This document shows positions 57,001-64,000 of a stretch of 64,000 nt of DNA, piece by piece. The stretch is from the NCBI GenBank assembly GCA_032622095.1, contig CP136068.1:115619509-115683508 (forward strand), given 5' to 3'. Made by a program: the position numbers and the translations under genes. Below the pieces are notes generated by a model, which did no database searches, was not told the DNA's origin, and saw nothing but the letters and a program-made list of their open reading frames with translations. This DNA is from Siphonodentalium dalli (lineage: Eukaryota > Mollusca > Scaphopoda > Gadilida > Siphonodentaliidae). The stretch's first letter is position 1. Every line of letters begins with the position of its first letter.

Positions 57001-58493
57001 TCTGCAACCCAGTCAGAAATCATTTATCTATGTTTCTGAGCCCCAGCAGTTTGTATCACTATATTCCCATCGGAACATGGGCCACTGGATGTGGGTTAAA
57101 AAATGAGTTCGGCGTTGTTCCGAGCAAACCCATGGAATGTACCCCGATATTTGATCACGGGAAAATTATATCTCACATGGTATGCAATGTCGATAAAAAG
57201 TGCATTTCGTACAGTTTCTATCAATTTTTTCAGAATTGAATTACAATGGAAATTAACGGATTTAACCTGTTTCGTTTGATGTTCGGAGATTCGAGATGAA
57301 TACAGTCATGTTTCGTGTGTGGTCATTGATAGTGTTTCTGGAGGATCCACCCCATGTAAATCTATCAGTTGTAAACAACTGGTTCTTCGAAAAACTTTCA
57401 AAGAACATTTGATAGATATGAATATTGTTTTACTGTTATTCGCAGTGCTCTTTACACATTCCCGTATTTTGGTTCTTAGTTATGAACGTTGTGTTTGTTT
57501 ATTTTGGGCTCGAAAAAAATGATTATAAAACCTCTATAAAGCGCACATTGTGTATGTCTAAAATAATCCGCTATGAATTATACTCTTAAAATGTTGCATT
57601 AATTGGCTTGGTTGTTGTGCTTACTAATATAAGTGAACAGAATCCATTATTTTGACACCATCACAATTTGGGGTAAATGAGTTGACAAATTACTCTTAAA
57701 CATCTAAAACATAAATTGTAACATATTTTAATACTGGCTGTGTTTGTTATTTCAAAAGGACCACAATCTAAATATATATCCATGTCGTTTTGCAAGCACC
57801 AGCATAGCCATTATTATAATACTTGGGGATTGCCCGTCAAAATGACGGGTATATGTGCTAGCTGTATTTTAACCTAATACCAAATATTTACTTACATTCA
57901 GCTGCTTTGTTGATGAAATTGGTGTGGTTCAAGTGGATGGCTCGGTAAGAAAATCGAGGTTGGATGTCCCCCGAACGGAGACGCTGGACGGGGTGGGGTA
58001 GCGGAGTGTCAGTTCTCACTCACATCCTTTAAATAGTTAAACAAACCGAACATTCCAACCAAGAACAGCATTCATACTCACGTGGGTTAAACGTTTCCAA
58101 CTTGTACCTCAGACGTTTTAACTGTTGAAAATATACAGCTGATAACCACTTAAGAACGAAATATCTACCCAATCTGACAATATACGACGTTCTGTCTAAA
58201 AAAACAACATTCACACTAAATACTAGTTAGAATATCCAAGCATTATAACACATTGAACCGTCCGTGGATCTGAAATTTACAACCAATGGTATGTCAGACA
58301 ATCTAATGTTATCTGTTGACAAATTTGGCCAAACGTTTAGGGGTGAGGAACCTCGTTGTCTCCACACACATGGATGCTCTGGTAACATTTAGTATTTGAG
58401 AAAACTGATGATCCCAACTTCAAAACGCAGAATAATACCGTTACTGTGACCTCGGGGTTGAATTTAATTGAGCAGGTAAGATTACCCAGACTG
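57001..58493. other. Region upstream of the Ig exons, no firm gene
   Basis: The plus-strand stretch 57020-57240 reads through several cysteines (MECTPIFDHGK, then MVCNVDKKCISYSFY) and faintly recalls a PAN/apple fold; the support is weak. Otherwise nothing is recognised. A palindromic TGCCCGTCAAAATGACGGGTA lies at 57830-57850. Confidence 0.3.
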
Positions 58494-58700
58494 AACAATC
58501 TATGTTCAACAAAGGGTTAAAAGCGTTTTTCAAAGTCAAACCTATTTCCAAGACCAGTACCTTGGAATCAAAAGCACATTACATGTACTTGAGTAAACCA
58601 TTAAGCCAATGTTGTATGCGTCAGAAATTTGGTATACATTCATATATAAAAACTACCAAAGAGGTCTGACAATTGTCTATACAATGCATGTAAAGATCAG
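58494..58700 (-). repeat. Inverted partner of 61267-61483
   Basis: About 200 bp matching the complement of 61267-61483 nearly throughout: CAACAAAGGGTTAAAAGC, CAAGACCAGTACCTTGGAAT, AAATTTGGT-TACATTCATAT and GTCTGACAATTGTCTATAC. The two halves flank LTR copy 1. Confidence 0.85.
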
Positions 58701-58977
58701 CAGTCAGATGCTCGTAGCCCGTTTATATATATGGGGATATGCGAGAAATACATAATGAAAAACATTCCACAGTTTGGACCGATAAGCCTTGCCCTGTGCA
58801 TTTTGATGTTGCGGTTTTTGACAATCGGTCTTCCGTATCATCTCTAAAACACAATTATCGTCTTACTTGCAGCACGATGTTATCGTGTGATCGCAACGGA
58901 AGCGTTTTTATTCAGAGTATGGTCAATATATTGCCGTCGGTGCAGTGTATTCTCGGATAGAAAACAAATAGGCCAAT

Positions 58978-59431
58978 TGTAACACTCTTGAGATGACTAC
59001 GAGTTAGGTAAGTTGGGTTAATTTTAGCTGAAAGTTCAATGTCCTTAGCTTGATAGTCCGGTGTCCTGAATTGTTGGGAATTATAGCTCTGAGTGGATGA
59101 CCTATAATTATGGGTCGTTGACTTTTGGAGTTAAAAGCTTTGTCAAAGCGGATTAGTAATTGTCCATCTGGTTTGATGTAAGCGACACCTGTTCCCAGCA
59201 GATCACGACATTTGATGGGCTGGGGGCGTTGTCCTTTTCAGTGTATATATACTAGGAGAGCAAAGCTCTCGGAGACTTGTTAAAACTCTTGCGGACACTT
59301 GTTCAGAGCTTGTTGACGAGAGAACATGTTATTATATTTTACATTGTGACATTGTAATAATTGTACAATAAATTTCATCAACGTGTTTCCGAGAATTCCA
59401 ACTTAATGGTTAGAACCTGGGGAGTGCTACA
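58978..59431 (+). mobile_element. Solo LTR of an LTR retrotransposon
   Basis: A 454-bp block beginning TGTAACAC and ending GTGCTACA (imperfect inverted ends), flanked by CAAT on both sides (58974-58977, 59432-59435). It contains a TATATATA box near 59244 and AATAAA at 59367-59372, as expected for an LTR carrying promoter and polyadenylation signals. A related copy lies at 61634-62099. With its own 4-bp duplication this one looks like a solo LTR left after recombination. Confidence 0.8.
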
Positions 59432-59439
59432 CAATGCCG

Positions 59440-59700
59440 AAAGCAGAAACTATATAGGTCGCGAGTGGCACCCCTGGTTGAGTCTGGGATATTTGGCACC
59501 CGGGACTTGGCTAGAGGGTTTTCGTTGGGGTGGTCTCCACCTTGGAATTTCCAACTGCACCCCACCCCATTCAGCCACACCAAACTCATAAGTTTGCGAA
59601 ATTAAATTTGCACATCCCCCCACCCGGTGCTTTGATTTTTCCCAATTTTTGGTGAAAATGATGGTCCGGCCCAATATGAGATTTAAAAATCCTAACATCT
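59440..59700. repeat. Fragment related to 55215-55440
   Basis: Complement of the AATTCCAAGGTGGA-containing block, G/C-richer than its surroundings, with CACCCC runs. The class is unknown. Confidence 0.4.
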
Positions 59701-60229
59701 AGTGGTATATCGCCAGAGACAAATTTACACCCCGATTTAATTTTCTTAAATTAATTAGCAAGTAACTACTGGCAAGGGCACAGAACACACGGGTCGGCCG
59801 ATGGTTAGGCCCAATGTGAGTACATTTTGAAAAACTGTACATGTAAATTTGACAATCCTAGCATCTAGACTGGCCTCAAGCTTTCTAATTCGGGGAAATT
59901 TTTAACCTGACACTCAAACTTAGGTTTGAAAATTGCCAACTGATGGCCATTTCAGTCCATAATTTTGCAAATAAAATGGATATATACAAATGTTGGTCTA
60001 AAATAACAAATTTGTCATTGAGAAATTGTTGGAAAATCAAACTACGAGAACAATTTCAACCTAATTTTGGTGTGAATTTTCCAATTAATGTTGCATTAGG
60101 TTTGACTACAGTTTGGTGTGGGGGGGGGGGGTAAGACCCCTGATTAACCACCACGGTCGACACGTCGCTGCTTGGCACCCCATGTTAAGAGCACGGTCTT
60201 GCATTCACTGAAGACGAGAAATCATCGAT

Positions 60230-60420
60230 ACTAAATTATGTTGCGTGGCACCTGGGGAGGAGTCAGGGGGCTACATCCTCACCCCTGTCGGGGAGAGACA
60301 ACCACCCCTCGTCGATGAGATCTACAATGGTCAACCCGGTAGCTGCATGAAGCCCGGCCACCTGTTGGGGAATAGTATAGCCCCTGCGTCGGGGATATCC
60401 TGGCGCCAAACCTGTTTGAA
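60230..60420 (-). repeat. Dispersed repeat U, copy 2
   Basis: Inverted relative of 47810-47970. GC-rich compared with its surroundings, with CCCCTGTCGGGGAG and CCCCTGCGTCGGGG hairpin motifs. It begins after a C/G run at 60119-60130. Confidence 0.6.
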
Positions 60421-60946
60421 ATAATATAGCAATTTTTTAAGACCACATATAGAGCATAAATCATGGGGAAATGAGCTCTCATAACCAACAAACTACATAC
60501 ACCAAAGACATAAAACTGCACATCCCAATAAACCCAAAATTGGATGAAGTCGTATATAGTATATATATATGGCATCGTTCTGTTGGCCTCTGTATATTAT
60601 ATATAAACACTTGTTCTAAACAAAAACCCTAAACCAACTCAACGTGTGATTTCCCTACGCTCCTGTTGCGCAAATTCTAGTATAAAAAGTGCGTCTATTT
60701 AAGACAAAGTTCAAACAGTAAATATGACCAGACAAGACATAGAAACCGCTAATCTCATAACCAATCTAACGACACCAGTCGAACATGATTACCTTTCAAA
60801 GCAATACCACCGGGCACCAGGTTACGGACAACCACAGGCACACACACCATGGATAAATACACGGTCAAAAGAACAGCAGTTGTTTTGTACGGTTATATCT
60901 GACATATACCCATGGTAATATAAAAACGGGCTATGAGCATCTGACT

Positions 60947-61276
60947 GCAGGTAATTAAAAATATAAACGGTAAATAAAAAAATGTGCAAATGCATCTTAC
61001 AAGTTAGGAAAAATGTGACCAACGCTGCAGTTTTAGGGGAGCTTGTGAACTGATCCTTGTACAACATGATAAAAGATCCACTACTGTTGGATTGTCTTAG
61101 TTTGTCAATGTTACTTTACAATAGAAAACCGGACAGTCGGTATGGAAATGAAATACGTCTGCAGAATTACTTGAATATTAAGCCAAGGAGTTGATTACTA
61201 AACCCAAAGGGGAAATTAAAACTTGTAAGATGCATTTGCACATTTTTTTATTTACCGTTTATATTTTTAATTACCT
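60947..61276. repeat. Inverted repeat, ~56-bp arms
   Basis: Bases 60947-61003 and 61219-61276 are reverse complements: GGTAATTAAAAATATAAACG, GTAAATAAAAAAATGTGCAA and ATGCATCTTACAAGTT. The spacer is about 215 bp. The right arm abuts the 61267-61483 repeat. Confidence 0.9.
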
Positions 61277-61483
61277 GATCTTTACATGTATTGTATAGAC
61301 AATTGTCAGACCTCTTTGGTAGTTTTTATATATGAATGTAGACCAAATTTCTGACGCATACAACATTGGTCTAATGGTTTACTCAAGTACATGTAATGTG
61401 CTTTTGATTCCAAGGTACTGGTCTTGGAAATAGGTTTGACTTTGAAAAAAGCTTTTAACCCTTTGTTGTACATAGATTGTTAT
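61267..61483 (+). repeat. Inverted partner of 58494-58700
   Basis: See 58494-58700; arms about 2.6 kb apart. It lies about 150 bp before LTR copy 2. Confidence 0.85.
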
Positions 61484-61633
61484 GGCGATCTCAAACATCA
61501 ATCAAATTCACAGTGACCACAGTGAAAACACATTTCAAAGAGCATCGTGAGTTTGTTTACGTGTTATTGTCCGCCCACAATAAACTTATTATAGGCCGAT
61601 AACGTTCTTTTCAATAGAACAGGTTGAAATAAC

Positions 61634-62099
61634 TGTAACACTATCGAGATGACTACGAGTTAGGTAAGTAGGGTTAACTTTAGCTGAAAGTTCAATGTCT
61701 TTAGCTTGATAGTCCGGTGTCCGGAATTGTTGGGAATTATAGCTCTGAGTGGATGACCTATAATTATGGGTCGTTGACTTTTGGAGTTAAATGCTTTATC
61801 AAGGCAGATTATTAATTGTCCATCTGCTTTGATGTAAGCGACACTTGTTCCCAGCAAGTCACGACATTTGATGAGCGAGGGGCGTTGTCACTTTCAGCGT
61901 ATATATACTAGGAGAGCAAAGCTCTCGGGGACTTGTTTAAAACTCTTGCGGACTCTTGTTCAGAACGTTTTGAAGAGAACATGTTATTATATTTTACTCC
62001 GTGGCCGCCTGATGTGACATTGTAATAATTGTACAATAAATTTCATCAACGTGTTTCCGAGAATTCCAACTTAATGGTTAGAACCTGGGGAGTGCTACA
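61634..62099 (+). mobile_element. Second LTR copy, possibly a 5' LTR
   Basis: Colinear with 58978-59431 at high identity, with the same TGTAACAC and GTGCTACA ends. The main difference is an extra GTGGCCGCCTGATGTGACAT-like segment near 62000. No flanking duplication is seen. Nine bases after its end, TGGTGCCGAG at 62109 could be a tRNA primer-binding site, which would make this a 5' LTR with internal sequence downstream. No gag or pol frame is recognisable to the window end. Confidence 0.72.
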
Positions 62100-64000
62100 T
62101 ACCCGAGATGGTGCCGAGTTAGCAGGACATTTCTTGGAATTCTTGGACAGGTGGTCACGGAAGAAAAATATGGAGGAAACTAAATGGACGAAATAAGGTA
62201 TATATGAGGCAATTTGCAATTCATTGGCTGGTTCACCTGGTTCACAACCCGTATAGCTATTATGTCATTTATCTGTAGTTTAAATTGTTGCGTCAATTTT
62301 TCCATATAAGGGTTTCAAAAATCGTTGCGTCCATTTGAAATAAAGATTGTTTGTTTTTCGAGGTATTATTGTTACATGTACGCTCTGTGTGAATAGCCTA
62401 ATTGAACAAAATGTGGTTAAAGCAAAACAGTTGTTCAGGGAATATACAGTTATAGTTTAAATTGTTGCGTCAATTTTTCTATATTAGGTATGCTTGGAAA
62501 TTACCGTTATGGTTGGCGTTTTTCTATGTCGAGTTGTTATTTATCAACTATATAGGAAATAATCGCTGGAATATAATGTGTGTCCATCGTTATATGGTAT
62601 CCAAATGGATAAGATTGATTTTTACAATCTACACGTGAAGATTCCAGTGAATTATTCAATGAGGCATATATATACAGAGGTAGTGAATATGCCGCAGTTG
62701 TTTGTCTGTTTGATTTTAAACAAGCGAGTTTGGTTGAACATTTTCAGAGCAAAGAAATCTGTCACAAGGTTATTGCTAAATAATTTAAACAGTGTCTTTG
62801 ATGCCTATTGTGGTCTATATAGTAGGAGTTTGTCAAAATGCAAAAGGAGTCCGGTTTGATATAAGTTTTGGTTTTGAGAAAAGAACTTTAGAGATAATTA
62901 AGTTGTTTTGAGCAAGCTGAGGGCGTATATATTATTAACGCACCTTTGGTAAACTTGTTTGAGGTTGAATAAATTATTTTTGAATAATGTGAGTCACTAA
63001 ACAAAAATGTTCTAGGAAATTCTGGTTATACAAGTACTAAATTGTCACACCATTATGCAAGTTATATAGGTATAGAACATTTACTGATGATTTTAGGATG
63101 TTGTCAAGTTAATCAGTATGATTTTAGTGAGTTCTGGTTTTTAAACGAATTGTGGGTTCAGTTTCTGTTAAGGCTGTTCTGTCGGTCAACTGAGCGTATA
63201 ATATTAAGTTTATTGTGCTCAGATTATCAATTCGAAAACATTGGTCATTTATGACAGTTTGTCAAGAAAACTGGTTACGTCCAGCGAGATATATCTTTAA
63301 ATAAAAGAAATTAGTTGAAGTAATTCGGAAAATTTTAAATTATAGACATTATAGTCACTTGAAGTTTGAAGTATGGTTTAGGAATGTTCAATTTAGCCAA
63401 ATGATTCCAATGTTTTGCAAGAATATCTACACGGATGGTCAGTGGTATTTTGTGTTATGACACACACGGATTGGGTTAAAATGTCGATTTTAAAAATAGA
63501 TAGATCGCTGTACATGTATCGCCATTGTATATAGGCGTTATCAAAATGGTTTTAATGTGTTCAAGTTTCGAACAAACCAAAGTTGATCAGAGTTGAAAGT
63601 CGGAAAGTCAGAAATGTAACTGAATAATCAATTATGGTATGCCCATACAAGAAAAGAATGGCTAGAAAATTGATTATGCTATAATTACATCTATTACGTG
63701 TATTCTGAGAGTGTCTGTAAGTGTTAATCAGACTAACATGCTTTCCAGTATGTCTAAATGTTTGTGGACGGCACCGAGTACACGTAATAATATACATGTA
63801 GAATATAAAAGACGAAAAACAAAGAACTTACTTTTTAAGGAGTTGTCGGAGAAAAGAACATGAATGGATCCGAAAATAATCCTATTAATTCCATGAAAAT
63901 TATACTGTTTAAAAACATTGAAACCATAGTAAATCAAGATGAAATATTCCTTGAAAACAGGAGAAATATCTCCATCCCACAGAAAACTGTACACAACTGA
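62100..64000. other. Downstream of LTR 2, no recognised gene
   Basis: AT-rich. A ~30-bp direct repeat (GTTTAAATTGTTGCGTCAATT) occurs at 62278-62300 and 62455-62477, and GTTGCGTCCATTTG is related. The frames at 62578-62859 and 63042-63254 have no recognised domains; they could be untranslated leader of an LTR element or unrelated. Confidence 0.35.

Noticed and set aside
57020-57240. Possible PAN/apple-type exon
   Set aside because: Cysteine spacing only partly fits, and no clear splice sites or neighbouring exons were found.

Overview
The window looks like AT-rich nuclear DNA of an invertebrate animal. Reading frames are short and interrupted, introns have GT/AG borders, and repeats of many kinds are dense. 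There are no operons, Shine-Dalgarno sites or long intact frames. A C-type lectin gene with a threonine-rich linker, Ig-domain exons, Penelope-type, LINE, hAT and LTR element fragments, and abundant foldback elements fit a marine lophotrochozoan, most likely a mollusc. That taxon is an inference.

Genes. Three exons on the plus strand (11574-11922, 13699-13911, 16771-16988) share phase-1 junctions and can be joined as a Thr-rich stalk followed by a two-exon C-type lectin-like domain. Two exons on the minus strand (56758-56462, then 53888-53245) share a phase-1 junction. They encode two Ig-like folds without canonical cysteines and a C-terminal tail with an ITAM-like tyrosine pair. A decayed copy of the 3' part of the first Ig exon lies between them (55874-55970). 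Two further candidate exons are weakly supported: a signal-peptide exon at 52666 and a terminal exon at 24287-24540. I recognise no tRNA or rRNA gene.

Repeats region by region. 0-10 kb: a 161-bp tandem duplication, several foldback MITEs, a LINE-like 3' UTR and a 280-bp inverted pair. 10.4-10.9 kb: a near-perfect 78-bp inverted repeat enclosing a broken GIY-YIG endonuclease. 18.7-21.6 kb: a 118-bp array and a 63-bp array. 22.4-23.7 kb: an hAT element with an exact 8-bp target duplication. 26.9-27.4 kb: a hairpin cassette with a 13-bp flanking duplication and a perfect 31-bp-arm hairpin. 29.0-33.7 kb: a large foldback with a ~42-bp minisatellite core. 35.8-40.8 kb: MITEs and a LINE tail. 42-51 kb: more foldbacks and tandem repeats. 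54.7-62.1 kb: another MITE, two related LTRs and inverted repeats.

Most striking pattern. One cassette, two near-palindromic ~67-bp hairpins in opposite orientation around an AT-rich spacer, occurs seven times. It sits inside two MITE families with unrelated ends (TTAA-flanked and TA-flanked) and also alone. One lone copy is bounded by a 13-bp direct repeat and ends in a short A run. This looks like a module that spreads between, or independently of, its host elements.
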